Origin: Paraglaciecola arctica BSs20135
GTDB taxonomy: Bacteria; Pseudomonadota; Gammaproteobacteria; Enterobacterales; Alteromonadaceae
Reading direction: 5' to 3'
Assembly (NCBI RefSeq): GCF_000314995.1
Contig: NZ_BAEO01000013.1
Span: 1-64,000, forward strand
DNA: 64,000 nucleotides
Shown here: positions 10,408 through 19,581 of the stretch, piece by piece
Numbering within the stretch: position 1 is the stretch's first letter
Layout of the letters: each line of letters begins with the position of its first letter
Made by a program: the position numbers and the translations under genes
Notes under the pieces: generated by a model
Told to the model about the DNA's origin: nothing
The model's database searches: none
The model's input: only the letters and a program-made list of their open reading frames with translations

Positions 10408-12177
10408 ATGAGTATTCCTGTTCATGAGTATGATGCGGTCGTAATTGGTGCTGGTGGCGCGGGTATGCGCGCAGCCTTACAAATTTCAGAGTCTGGTAAA
10501 TCTTGTGCTCTTTTATCAAAAGTTTTTCCTACACGTTCACACACAGTTTCTGCCCAAGGTGGTATTACAGTAGCTCTAGGTAATGCCCATGAAGATAATT
10601 GGGAATGGCACATGTACGATACGGTCAAAGGTTCTGATTATATCGGTGACCAAGACGCCATAGAATATATGTGTAAAACAGGCCCAGAAGCCATTATCGA
10701 AATGGAAAATATGGGACTACCTTTTTCACGTTTCGAAAACGGAAAAATTTATCAGCGTCCTTTCGGCGGCCAATCGCAAAATTTCGGTGGTGAGCAAGGC
10801 GCTCGTACTGCAGCCGCGGCAGATAGAACAGGTCACGCATTATTACATTTGCTATATCAGCAAAATGTTAAAAATAAGACAAAAGTATTTAGTGAGTGGT
10901 ATGCACTCGATTTAGTTAAAAACCAAGATGGTGATGTTGTTGGTTGTACTGCCATTGATATCGAGTCTGGCGAAGTTGTTTATTTCAAGTCTAAAGCGGT
11001 TGTTTTAGCAACTGGTGGTGCAGGGCGTATCTATGCTTCTACCACTAATGCACATATCAACACTGGTGACGGCCTAGGCATGGCACTACGCGCTGGTGTT
11101 CCAATGCAAGATATGGAAATGTGGCAGTTTCACCCAACGGGTATTGCAGGTGCCGGTACACTGGTAACTGAAGGTTGCCGTGGTGAAGGTGGTTATCTTC
11201 TGAATAAAGACGGTGAGCGTTTTATGGAACGTTATGCGCCGAATGCTAAAGATTTAGCAGGTCGTGACGTAGTAGCCCGATCTATGATGACTGAAATTCG
11301 TGAAGGCCGTGGTTTTGACGGCCCACTAGGACCACATTGTAAGTTGAAACTTGACCATTTAGGTAAAGACGTACTTGAGTCTCGATTGCCTGGTATCTTA
11401 GAGTTATCTCGTACTTTCGCTCATGTCGATCCAGTTAAAGAGCCCATTCCCGTTATTCCAACTTGTCATTATATGATGGGTGGAGTACCGACCAATGTTG
11501 ACGGACAAGCCCTGAGCATTGATGCCAACGGTAAAACATCACCTATTAAAGGCTTATTTGCTTGTGGTGAAATTGCTTGTGTATCTGTACATGGTGCCAA
11601 CCGATTAGGTGGTAATTCTCTGTTAGATTTAGTGGTGTTTGGCCGTGCAACAGGCTTACATCTTGGTAAAGCGATTGATGGTATTGATGCTCGTGAAGCG
11701 TCAAGCGACGATGTTGATGCCGCTATGGTTCGCTTTAACCGCTGGGAAAATTCAACTGTAGGAAAAGGCGAAGATCCAGTACAAATTAAGAAAGATTTGC
11801 AGCAGTGTATGCAATTAAACTTCTCGGTATTCCGCGAAGGTGACTCAATGGCATCTGGCTTGAAAGAATTGGGCGATATCCGCGAAAGATTAGAAAATGC
11901 TCGTTTAGACGATAAAAGTAACGACTTTAATACTATGCGTATTGAATGTCTTGAATTAGATAATTTGATGGAAACGGCGTACACCACTGCTGTAGCCGCT
12001 AACTTCAGGACAGAGAGTCGTGGCGCTCATAGTCGTTTCGATTTCCCTGATAGAGATGATGCTAATTGGTTATGTCATTCTGTTTATTTACCTGAAACAA
12101 AATCAATGATAAAACGTGAGGTGAATATGTCACCTAAATTGCGTGAAGCCTTTCCGCCTAAAGCAAGAACGTACTAG
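10408..12177 (+). CDS. sdhA: Succinate dehydrogenase flavoprotein subunit
   Basis: SdhA oxidises succinate to fumarate on the cytoplasmic side of complex II. The 589 residues match E. coli (588). The N-terminal dinucleotide-binding motif GAGGAGM (residues 14-20) and the covalent FAD site SHTVSAQGG (H45) are visible, as are RGEGGYLLN and the substrate-binding region [19 protein letters not shown]. It begins immediately after sdhD and ends 11 bases before the preferred sdhB start. Confidence 0.97.
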   Translation: MSIPVHEYDAVVIGAGGAGMRAALQISESGKSCALLSKVFPTRSHTVSAQGGITVALGNAHEDNWEWHMYDTVKGSDYIGDQDAIEYMCKTGPEAIIEMENMGLPFSRFENGKIYQRPFGGQSQNFGGEQGARTAAAADRTGHALLHLLYQQNVKNKTKVFSEWYALDLVKNQDGDVVGCTAIDIESGEVVYFKSKAVVLATGGAGRIYASTTNAHINTGDGLGMALRAGVPMQDMEMWQFHPTGIAGAGTLVTEGCRGEGGYLLNKDGERFMERYAPNAKDLAGRDVVARSMMTEIREGRGFDGPLGPHCKLKLDHLGKDVLESRLPGILELSRTFAHVDPVKEPIPVIPTCHYMMGGVPTNVDGQALSIDANGKTSPIKGLFACGEIACVSVHGANRLGGNSLLDLVVFGRATGLHLGKAIDGIDAREASSDDVDAAMVRFNRWENSTVGKGEDPVQIKKDLQQCMQLNFSVFREGDSMASGLKELGDIRERLENARLDDKSNDFNTMRIECLELDNLMETAYTTAVAANFRTESRGAHSRFDFPDRDDANWLCHSVYLPETKSMIKREVNMSPKLREAFPPKARTY

Positions 12178-12188
12178 GAGTAATGACC

Positions 12189-12899
12189 ATGCAATTAAAT
12201 TTCTCTATTTACCGTTACAACCCTGATGTTGATAACGCTCCTCGTATGCAAGACTATCAGTTGGAGGTCGAAGAAGGCCAAGACATGATGGTATTGGACG
12301 CCTTGATAGCATTAAAAGAAAAAGATCCTACTTTGTCATTTCGTCGTTCATGCCGTGAAGGTGTGTGTGGCTCTGATGGCGTCAACATGAATGGTAAAAA
12401 TGGTTTAGCCTGTATCACGCCACTATCAGCACTTAAAGGGTCTAAGATAGTGGTTCGTCCATTACCTGGCATGCCAGTAGTGCGTGATTTGGTCACAGAT
12501 ATGACGCAATTTTATACTCAGTATGAAAAAATTAAACCGTTTCTTATTAATGATGATAATCATGCTCCAGCTCGTGAATTCTTGCAGTCGCCTGAAGAAA
12601 GGGAGAAACTAGACGGTTTGTACGAGTGTATTTTATGCGCTTGTTGTTCAAGTTCTTGTCCGTCTTTCTGGTGGAATCCCGACAAGTTTATTGGCCCTGC
12701 TGGTTTGTTGCATGCTTATCGCTTTTTAGCCGATAGCCGAGATACAGCCGCAGATGAGCGTTTAAGTGATTTAGATGATGCCTTTAGTGTGTTTAGGTGT
12801 CACGGCATCATGAATTGTGTCAGTGTTTGTCCTAAAGGATTAAACCCTACTAAAGCGATTGGTCATATTAAATCCATGCTGTTGAAACGAGCGGTATAG
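12189..12899 (+). CDS. sdhB: Succinate dehydrogenase iron-sulfur subunit
   Basis: SdhB carries electrons from FAD to quinone through three clusters. Ligands are visible: SCREGVCGSDG plus GLAC for [2Fe-2S], CILCACCSSSCP for [4Fe-4S] and CHGIMNCVSVCPKG for [3Fe-4S]. Two ATGs lie six bases apart. I chose 12189, because AGGAG then sits 8 bases upstream (only 2 bases for 12183) and the protein then begins MQLNFSIYRYNPD like family members. Length 236 residues. Confidence 0.95.
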   Translation: MQLNFSIYRYNPDVDNAPRMQDYQLEVEEGQDMMVLDALIALKEKDPTLSFRRSCREGVCGSDGVNMNGKNGLACITPLSALKGSKIVVRPLPGMPVVRDLVTDMTQFYTQYEKIKPFLINDDNHAPAREFLQSPEEREKLDGLYECILCACCSSSCPSFWWNPDKFIGPAGLLHAYRFLADSRDTAADERLSDLDDAFSVFRCHGIMNCVSVCPKGLNPTKAIGHIKSMLLKRAV

Positions 12900-12921
12900 A
12901 TTTTACCAAGAATAAAATCCC

Positions 12922-12937
12922 GTGTGCGTAAGCACAC
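12922..12937 (+). other. Intercistronic hairpin with GTAA tetraloop (sdhB-sucA)
   Basis: GTGTGC (12922-12927) pairs with GCACAC (12932-12937) around the tetraloop GTAA. There is no T-tract, so it is not a terminator; it may affect mRNA processing or stability between the sdh and suc parts. Confidence 0.5.
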
Positions 12938-12971
12938 ATAATTGCAAGTCTGATTAAAGCAAGGTACTTCA

Positions 12972-15797
12972 ATGCAACAAAGCGTGATGAAAGCATGGTG
13001 GGACTCCTCTCACATGGCTGGTGGCAACGCTACTTATATAGAAGAAATGTATGAAGCGTATTTAGACGATGCGCAAAGCGTATCTGATGAATGGCGAGGC
13101 ATTTTTGAAAATCTACCTAAACTTGATGGGGTAGAAGTTGAAAGCAAACACAGTATTGTTCGTGATCAATTTCGAGCCTTAGCAGCGCTTGGTCCTGCTG
13201 CTCGAGTTGGTTCTGGTTCCACCCAGTCAAATGTAAGTGGCGGTGACGACAAACAAGTTAAAGTTTTGCAGTTGATTAATGCCTTTCGATTTAGAGGTCA
13301 TCAACATGCCAATCTTGATCCCCTAGAGTTGTGGAAACAACCAAGAGTCAGAGATCTAGAACTGTCTCACCACAACCTTACTGAGAAAGATTTTGATACC
13401 ACCTACAATGTAGGTTCTTACGCTATTGGTAAAGAATCTATGCCTCTAGGTGAGTTGTTTGCATCTCTCAATCGTACCTATTGTGGCTCTATCGGTACTG
13501 AGTACATGCATATTACCGATACTGAGCAGAAGCGCTGGTTGCAGCATCACATCGAGTCGGTGCAAGCAAAGCCTGAAATCTCGCGGGAAGAAAAAATCAG
13601 TATTCTCAAAGGATTAGTGGCGGCAGACGGTATGGAAAAATACCTCGGCGCTAAATTCCCAGGTGCGAAACGTTTTTCTCTGGAAGGCGGTGATGCATTA
13701 GTACCTATGCTGAAAAGTTTGATTAATCATGCTGGCAGTAAGGGGACTAAAGAAGTTGTTATCGGCATGGCACACAGAGGGCGAATTAATACCTTAGTGA
13801 ATGTATTGGGTAAAAACCCATCGGTGCTGTTTGATGAGTTTTCTGGTAAACATGACGATTCTCTAGGTGCTGGTGATGTTAAATATCACGCAGGTTATTC
13901 TTCTGATTTCGCCACACCCGGCGGTAACCTGCATTTAGCCTTAGCCTTTAACCCCTCGCATCTTGAAATTGTTAACCCTGTGGTTATTGGTTCGGTACGA
14001 GCTCGATTAGACAGGCGTGGTTGTACCGATGGTTCCTTAGTATTGCCTATTACCATTCATGGTGATTCGGCCATTGCGGGCCAAGGTGTGGTACAAGAGA
14101 CCTTTAACATGTCGCAAACCCGTGGTTTCCAAGTGGGCGGCACAGTACGTATCGTGATTAATAATCAGGTGGGTTTTACCACGTCTAAAATAGAAGACGC
14201 GCGTTCAACGCAATACTGTACTGACATTGCCAAGATGGTTCAGGCGCCTATATTTCACGTGAATTCCGATGATCCTGAAGCGGTTATGTTTGTCACTAAA
14301 CTGGCGTTAGATTATCGCAATCAATTTAAACGTGACGTGGTGATTGATTTAGTTTGTTATCGTCGTCACGGTCACAACGAAGCTGATGAACCGAATGCCA
14401 CTCAGCCTTTGATGTATCAAAAAATTAAAGTGCATCCTGTTCCTCGTAAAATATACGCCGATCAACTTATCGCTGAAGGCAGTATTGAAGCTCACGAAGT
14501 TGAAAAATTGGTCAGTGATTATCGCGCAGCACTAGATCATGGTGCTTGTGTGGTGGAAGAATGGCGTCCAATGACTGAACATTCAGTAGATTGGTCTCCA
14601 TATCTTGGACACGACTGGGACGTCAAATTTGACAGTGCCATCAGTGTTGAAAAAATTAAAGAGTTAGGTGAAAAGCTTTGTACTTTCCCAGCCGAATACG
14701 AGCTGCAATCACGTGTTGCTAAACTGTATGCAGACCGTGTATCTATGGTTAATGGCGAAAAAGCATTAGATTGGGGCATGGCTGAAAACTTAGCTTATGC
14801 TGCTATTGTAGATGGAGGTAGTCATATCCGTATGACTGGCCAAGATTCTGGTCGTGGTACTTTTTTCCATCGCCATGCAGTGCTGCACAACCAAACTGAT
14901 GGTTCTGCCTATATGCCTTTAGCTAATTTACATGCTGACCAAGGAAAAATGGAAATATATGATTCTGTTTTATCTGAAGCTGCAGTGCTAGCCTTTGAGT
15001 TTGGATACGCCACAGCGGAACCTGGTACTTTAACTATTTGGGAAGCCCAATTTGGTGACTTTGCAAATGGTGCGCAAGTAGTAATAGATCAGTTCTTAAG
15101 CTCTGGCGAAGCCAAATGGGGACGTTTATGTGGATTAACCATGTTGTTACCTCATGGTTACGAAGGACAAGGGCCGGAGCATAGTTCAGCTAGGTTAGAA
15201 CGTTTCTTACAGATGTGTGCTGATCATAATTGGCAAGTATGTATCCCTTCAACGCCTGCTCAAGTATTTAATATGTTACGTCGTCAAGCGCTACGTCCTA
15301 TGCGTAAACCGCTGATTGTTATGTCACCTAAATCTTTGTTACGTCATCCATTGGCTGTTTCTAGCATTGAAGAGTTATCTGAGGGTGTGTTCCATAATGT
15401 TATCGATGAAATTGATGATATTGACCCAAGCAAAGTTAAACGTGTGGTGATGTGTTCAGGTAAAGTTTATTACGACTTGTTAGAGCAGCGTCGTAAAAAT
15501 GAACAACTTGACGTGGCGATTATTCGTATCGAACAACTTTATCCTTTCCCCCATGAGGAAATTGGTAAAGTAGTCAGTAAATTTAAACACGTTAAAGATT
15601 GGGTCTGGTGTCAAGAAGAACCACAAAATCAAGGTGCTTGGTATTGTAGCCAACATCATTTTTGGTCTTCATTACCTGTTCCAGCTACATTAACTTATGC
15701 CGGTCGAAAAGCCTCTGCTTCTCCTGCGGTAGGCTATATTTCAGTTCACAACCAACAGCAAAAAGACTTGGTTGATGATGCATTAACAATTAAATAA
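12972..15797 (+). CDS. sucA: 2-oxoglutarate dehydrogenase E1 component
   Basis: This thiamine diphosphate enzyme decarboxylates 2-oxoglutarate and transfers the succinyl group to the lipoyl arm of SucB. The 941 residues match the family (about 930-950). The N-terminal E2-binding segment with GNATYIEEMYEAYL, the GMAHRGRINTL motif, the ThDP/Mg motif around IHGDSAIAGQGVVQET and the transketolase-like C-terminal domain (GQDSGRGTFFHRHAVLHNQ) are all visible. It follows sdhB by 72 bases and precedes sucB by 9 bases. Confidence 0.97.
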   Translation: MQQSVMKAWWDSSHMAGGNATYIEEMYEAYLDDAQSVSDEWRGIFENLPKLDGVEVESKHSIVRDQFRALAALGPAARVGSGSTQSNVSGGDDKQVKVLQLINAFRFRGHQHANLDPLELWKQPRVRDLELSHHNLTEKDFDTTYNVGSYAIGKESMPLGELFASLNRTYCGSIGTEYMHITDTEQKRWLQHHIESVQAKPEISREEKISILKGLVAADGMEKYLGAKFPGAKRFSLEGGDALVPMLKSLINHAGSKGTKEVVIGMAHRGRINTLVNVLGKNPSVLFDEFSGKHDDSLGAGDVKYHAGYSSDFATPGGNLHLALAFNPSHLEIVNPVVIGSVRARLDRRGCTDGSLVLPITIHGDSAIAGQGVVQETFNMSQTRGFQVGGTVRIVINNQVGFTTSKIEDARSTQYCTDIAKMVQAPIFHVNSDDPEAVMFVTKLALDYRNQFKRDVVIDLVCYRRHGHNEADEPNATQPLMYQKIKVHPVPRKIYADQLIAEGSIEAHEVEKLVSDYRAALDHGACVVEEWRPMTEHSVDWSPYLGHDWDVKFDSAISVEKIKELGEKLCTFPAEYELQSRVAKLYADRVSMVNGEKALDWGMAENLAYAAIVDGGSHIRMTGQDSGRGTFFHRHAVLHNQTDGSAYMPLANLHADQGKMEIYDSVLSEAAVLAFEFGYATAEPGTLTIWEAQFGDFANGAQVVIDQFLSSGEAKWGRLCGLTMLLPHGYEGQGPEHSSARLERFLQMCADHNWQVCIPSTPAQVFNMLRRQALRPMRKPLIVMSPKSLLRHPLAVSSIEELSEGVFHNVIDEIDDIDPSKVKRVVMCSGKVYYDLLEQRRKNEQLDVAIIRIEQLYPFPHEEIGKVVSKFKHVKDWVWCQEEPQNQGAWYCSQHHFWSSLPVPATLTYAGRKASASPAVGYISVHNQQQKDLVDDALTIK

Positions 15798-15806
15798 GGA
15801 ACCAGT

Positions 15807-17285
15807 ATGACAATAGAAATAAAAGTACCGGTATTGCCTGAATCAGTGGCAGATGCATCCATCGCTACCTGGCACGTAAAGGTAGGCGACAAAGTTAGTC
15901 GCGATCAAAATCTTGTAGATATTGAAACAGATAAAGTAGTGTTAGAAGTTGTTGCTCCTGCAGACGGAGTCGTAAGCGAGATCTTTCAAGCTGAAGGCGA
16001 AACTGTGTTAGGCGAACAAACTATTGCTAATTTTGAGGAAGGTGAGGGCGCAGCAACTGCAGCTCCAGCTCAAACCAGTGAAAAATCAAATCAACCATCC
16101 GGTAATAAAGGTGAGTCAGTGGAAATTAAGGTACCTGTTCTGCCAGAATCAGTGGCAGATGCAACAATTGCAACTTGGCATGTAAAGCCAGGTGAAGCCA
16201 TTTCTCGTGATCAGAATTTAGTTGATATCGAGACCGATAAAGTTGTGTTGGAAGTTGTGGCACCAGCAGACGGTTCGCTAAGTGAAATTTTAGCTCCGGA
16301 AGGCGAAACTGTAACGGGTGAGCAAGTCATTGCTAATTTTGTTGCAGGTAGTGGTGCCAGTGCAGCTCCTGCAGCTCCAGCGGCCGAAGCATCGTCTGAA
16401 GAAAATGATGCTCTTAGCCCTTCAGTACGTAGATTGTTAGCTGAAAAAGGCTTAGATGCTTCTAATATCAAAGGTACAGGCAAAGGTGGTCGAGTTACTA
16501 AAGAAGACGTTGAAAAGTCTTTGCAAGCGCCAGCAGCTAAACCAGCAGCATCTTCAGAAACGGCACCTGTTGTTGCTTTAGGTAACCGTACTGAAAAACG
16601 TGTGCCTATGACACGTTTGCGTAAAACCATTGCTACTCGTTTGCTAGAAGCGAAAAATAGCACGGCTATGTTGACTACTTTTAACGAAGTAAACATGAAA
16701 CCAATCATGGACTTGCGTAAACAGTATCAAGAAAGTTTTGAAAAACGTCACGGTATTCGTCTTGGTTTTATGTCTTTCTATGTGAAAGCTGTGACTGAAG
16801 CACTTAAACGCTTTCCAGAAGTGAATGCCTCTATCGATGGTGATGATATTTGTTATCACAACTATTTCGATATATCTATTGCTGTATCCACTCCTCGCGG
16901 ATTGGTGACGCCAGTGCTTAAAGACACTGATTCATTAGGTATGGCAGGAATTGAAGGCGGTATCAGAGCACTAGCACTTAAAGGCCGTGATGGTAAATTG
17001 ACCATGGCTGAGATGCAGGGCGGTAATTTCACTATTACTAATGGCGGAGTGTTTGGTTCGTTGTTGTCGACACCTATTTTAAACCTTCCACAAAGTGCTA
17101 TTTTGGGTATGCATAAAATCCAAGATCGACCTATGGCAGTGAACGGAAAAGTAGAAATTTTGCCAATGATGTATTTAGCATTGTCTTATGATCACCGCAT
17201 TATCGATGGTAAAGAGTCTGTTGGCTTTTTAGTAACTATCAAAGAAATGTTAGAAGATCCAACACGTCTATTATTAGATGTGTAA
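15807..17285 (+). CDS. sucB: Dihydrolipoamide succinyltransferase E2 with two lipoyl domains
   Basis: This is the E2 core of the 2-oxoglutarate dehydrogenase complex. The domain order is lipoyl domain 1 (about residues 3-77, lipoyl-lysine K43 in ETDKVVLE), Ala/Pro linker, lipoyl domain 2 (about 105-179, K145), a second linker, the peripheral subunit-binding domain (about 203-238) and the catalytic acyltransferase domain (about 262-492, with [15 protein letters not shown]). The E. coli protein has one lipoyl domain and about 405 residues; this one has 492 because the lipoyl domain is duplicated. The copies are almost identical in protein but differ at many synonymous sites. Confidence 0.95.
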   Translation: MTIEIKVPVLPESVADASIATWHVKVGDKVSRDQNLVDIETDKVVLEVVAPADGVVSEIFQAEGETVLGEQTIANFEEGEGAATAAPAQTSEKSNQPSGNKGESVEIKVPVLPESVADATIATWHVKPGEAISRDQNLVDIETDKVVLEVVAPADGSLSEILAPEGETVTGEQVIANFVAGSGASAAPAAPAAEASSEENDALSPSVRRLLAEKGLDASNIKGTGKGGRVTKEDVEKSLQAPAAKPAASSETAPVVALGNRTEKRVPMTRLRKTIATRLLEAKNSTAMLTTFNEVNMKPIMDLRKQYQESFEKRHGIRLGFMSFYVKAVTEALKRFPEVNASIDGDDICYHNYFDISIAVSTPRGLVTPVLKDTDSLGMAGIEGGIRALALKGRDGKLTMAEMQGGNFTITNGGVFGSLLSTPILNLPQSAILGMHKIQDRPMAVNGKVEILPMMYLALSYDHRIIDGKESVGFLVTIKEMLEDPTRLLLDV

Positions 17286-17294
17286 CTAATCGAG

Positions 17295-17318
17295 GCGGGT
17301 GAGGAAATCCTCGCCTGC
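17295..17318 (+). other. Intercistronic hairpin downstream of sucB
   Basis: Bases 17295-17304 pair with 17309-17318 (10 bp including two G-U pairs) around the loop AAAT. No T-tract follows. It begins 9 bases after the sucB stop and may stabilise the 3' end of the upstream message. Confidence 0.5.
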
Positions 17319-17356
17319 GTCTTAGTCGTTACTTTTAAGTTGACGGCTTTCAAAAT

Positions 17357-17384
17357 AAAGCGGCTTATTAGCGGCTTTTTTCTT
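17357..17384 (+). terminator. Weak terminator-like hairpin between sucB and sucC
   Basis: AAAGC-g-GCT (17357-17365) pairs with AGC-g-GCTTT (17370-17378) around TATT, with one G/G mismatch, and the T-run extends to 17381. The imperfect stem suggests partial termination (attenuation) between sucAB and sucCD rather than an operon end. Confidence 0.45.
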
Positions 17385-17406
17385 AAATTAAACGGGTAGA
17401 AAAACC

Positions 17407-18573
17407 ATGAATTTGCATGAATATCAAGGCAAGCAGTTATTCAAAGAGTACGGCTTGCCTGTCTCTGACGGGATAGCCGCTTCCTCTCCAGAAGAAGCTG
17501 TAGCGGCAGCTGATAAAATCGGCGGCAGTGAGTGGGTAGTCAAATGCCAAGTTCACGCAGGTGGCCGTGGTAAGGCTGGCGGCGTAAAATTGGTTAAAAC
17601 TAAAGATGAAATCAAAGCCTTCGCTGAAAAGTGGTTAGGTCAAAATTTAGTGACTTTCCAGACTGACGAACATGGCCAGCCAGTAACTAAAATTTTAGTT
17701 GAAACATGTACTGACATCGCTGATGAGTTGTATTTAGGCGCTGTAGTTGACCGTACTTCTCGTCGTATTGTTTTTATGGCGTCTACTGAAGGCGGTGTTG
17801 AAATTGAAACCGTTGCTCACGAAACACCTGAAAAGATTTTAAAAGCTGAAATCGATCCTATTGTTGGTGCACAACCTTACCAAGCCCGTGAAATGGCGTT
17901 TAAATTGGGCCTTAAAGGCGTACAAGTTAAACAATTCACTAAGATATTCCTTGGTTTAGCAAAAATGTTTGTTGATCTAGATATCGCCCTTATCGAAATC
18001 AACCCTCTAGTAATTAAAGCTGACGGTGATATTCACTGTCTAGATGCTAAATTGGCAATCGATGGTAATGCTATATATCGTCAACCTAAAGTTGCAGCTA
18101 TGCACGATCCATCACAAGATGATGCACGTGAAGCAGAAGCAGCTAAATGGGAACTTAACTACGTTGCACTAGACGGAAACGTTGGTTGCATGGTTAACGG
18201 TGCAGGTCTTGCTATGGGAACTATGGATATAGTTAACCTACACGGCGGCAAACCAGCTAACTTCCTTGATGTTGGGGGCGGTGCAACTAAAGAACGTGTT
18301 GCAGAAGCATTCAAAATCATTCTTTCTGACAGTAACGTTAGCGCTGTATTAGTGAACATTTTCGGTGGCATTGTACGTTGTGACATGATTGCTGAAGGTA
18401 TTATTGGCGCGGTTAAGGAAGTCGGTGTTAATGTTCCTGTTGTTGTACGTCTTGAAGGTACTAATGCAGAATTAGGCCGCGAAGTATTGGCTAAGTCTGG
18501 TCTTGATATCATTGCTGCAAGTAGTTTAACTGATGCTGCTAAGTTAGTTGTTAAAGCTGCGGAGGGCAAATAA
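17407..18573 (+). CDS. sucC: Succinyl-CoA synthetase beta subunit (ADP-forming)
   Basis: With SucD this enzyme converts succinyl-CoA to succinate with formation of ATP or GTP. The 388 residues match E. coli. The ATP-grasp fold is recognised by [17 protein letters not shown], and the C-terminal CoA-ligase part by [13 protein letters not shown]. The start ATG gives the family N-terminus [12 protein letters not shown]. Its stop overlaps the sucD start (TAATG). Confidence 0.97.
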   Translation: MNLHEYQGKQLFKEYGLPVSDGIAASSPEEAVAAADKIGGSEWVVKCQVHAGGRGKAGGVKLVKTKDEIKAFAEKWLGQNLVTFQTDEHGQPVTKILVETCTDIADELYLGAVVDRTSRRIVFMASTEGGVEIETVAHETPEKILKAEIDPIVGAQPYQAREMAFKLGLKGVQVKQFTKIFLGLAKMFVDLDIALIEINPLVIKADGDIHCLDAKLAIDGNAIYRQPKVAAMHDPSQDDAREAEAAKWELNYVALDGNVGCMVNGAGLAMGTMDIVNLHGGKPANFLDVGGGATKERVAEAFKIILSDSNVSAVLVNIFGGIVRCDMIAEGIIGAVKEVGVNVPVVVRLEGTNAELGREVLAKSGLDIIAASSLTDAAKLVVKAAEGK

Positions 18574-19445
18574 TGTCTATATTAATAAATAAGCATACTA
18601 AAGTTATCTGTCAGGGTTTTACTGGTGGACAAGGTACTTTCCACTCTGAGCAAGCTATTGCATATGGTACTCAAATGGTCGGTGGTGTAACACCTGGTAA
18701 AGGCGGTACAACTCACTTAGATCTGCCTGTGTTTAACACAGTACGTGAAGCGGTTGAGCAAACTGGCGCAACAGCATCTGTGATCTATGTACCAGCTCCA
18801 TTCTGTAAAGATTCAATTGTTGAAGCGGCTGATGCCGGTATTGAATTGATCATTTGTATCACTGAGGGTATTCCAACAATCGATATGTTGTTTGTAAAAG
18901 AATACTTGACCGTGAAAGGCGTTCGTATGATCGGTCCTAACTGCCCAGGTGTTATCACTCCTGGTGAATGTAAAATCGGTATCATGCCTGGCCATATCCA
19001 TAAGCCAGGTAAAGTTGGTATTGTTTCTCGTTCAGGTACTTTGACTTACGAAGCGGTTAAACAAACTACAGATGAAGGTTTTGGTCAATCTACTTGTGTA
19101 GGTATTGGCGGCGACCCTATCCCAGGTTCAAACTTCATTGATATCTTGAAATTATTCCAAGAAGATCCTGAAACTGAAGCTATCGTTATGATTGGTGAAA
19201 TTGGTGGTTCTGCTGAAGAAGAAGCAGCTGAATTTATTAAAGCTAACGTCACTAAACCTGTTGTTTCATACATTGCTGGTGTAACTGCACCTGAAGGCAA
19301 ACGTATGGGTCACGCTGGCGCGATTATCGCCGGTGGTAAAGGTACAGCTGATGAGAAGTTTAAAGCGTTAGAAGCGGCAGGTGTTAAAACTGTACGTTCT
19401 TTGGCTGATATTGGTAAAGGTTTGCGCGAAATTACTGGTTGGTAA
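18573..19445 (+). CDS. sucD: Succinyl-CoA synthetase alpha subunit
   Basis: The alpha subunit binds CoA and carries the phosphohistidine. The 290 residues match the family. The CoA-binding Rossmann region ([14 protein letters not shown]), the GPNCPG segment and the active-site histidine in [14 protein letters not shown] are visible. The start is coupled to the sucC stop by a 1-base overlap, and a strong terminator follows, so this is the last gene of the sdh-suc cluster. Confidence 0.97.
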   Translation: MSILINKHTKVICQGFTGGQGTFHSEQAIAYGTQMVGGVTPGKGGTTHLDLPVFNTVREAVEQTGATASVIYVPAPFCKDSIVEAADAGIELIICITEGIPTIDMLFVKEYLTVKGVRMIGPNCPGVITPGECKIGIMPGHIHKPGKVGIVSRSGTLTYEAVKQTTDEGFGQSTCVGIGGDPIPGSNFIDILKLFQEDPETEAIVMIGEIGGSAEEEAAEFIKANVTKPVVSYIAGVTAPEGKRMGHAGAIIAGGKGTADEKFKALEAAGVKTVRSLADIGKGLREITGW

Positions 19446-19488
19446 GTTCGGGTTAACAAGTGGTGTAGTTACCACTGCTAAAAATTTA

Positions 19489-19518
19489 AAGCCGTCATTG
19501 TTAAATGACGGCTTTTTT
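19489..19518 (+). terminator. Rho-independent terminator after sucD
   Basis: A perfect 11-bp stem (19489-19499 AAGCCGTCATT with 19504-19514) around the loop GTTA is followed by a T-run to 19518. On the minus strand the A-run before the stem gives only a short T-tract, but it may also serve the convergent protease gene. Confidence 0.92.
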
Positions 19519-19581
19519 GATCTTACTGATATTTAACAGATTAACGATAAGTAGCCTTCTTATCAGAGATTTACCTGAAAG

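Noticed and set aside
11469-11987. 172-codon minus-strand frame opposite sdhA
   Set aside because: It is a codon-bias shadow of a certain gene, with low-complexity Ser/Pro-rich translation and no homology features.
16211-16708. 165-codon minus-strand frame opposite sucB
   Set aside because: It mirrors the Ala/Pro linker and lipoyl region of sucB; the Ala/Ser-rich product shows no domain.
17286-17406. sucB-sucC spacer as the end of the operon
   Set aside because: The T-tailed hairpin is imperfect, and sucCD almost always share the sucAB transcript; I call it possible attenuation only.
18159-18569. 136-codon minus-strand frame opposite sucC
   Set aside because: It is a shadow of sucC with no family signature and no ribosome site.
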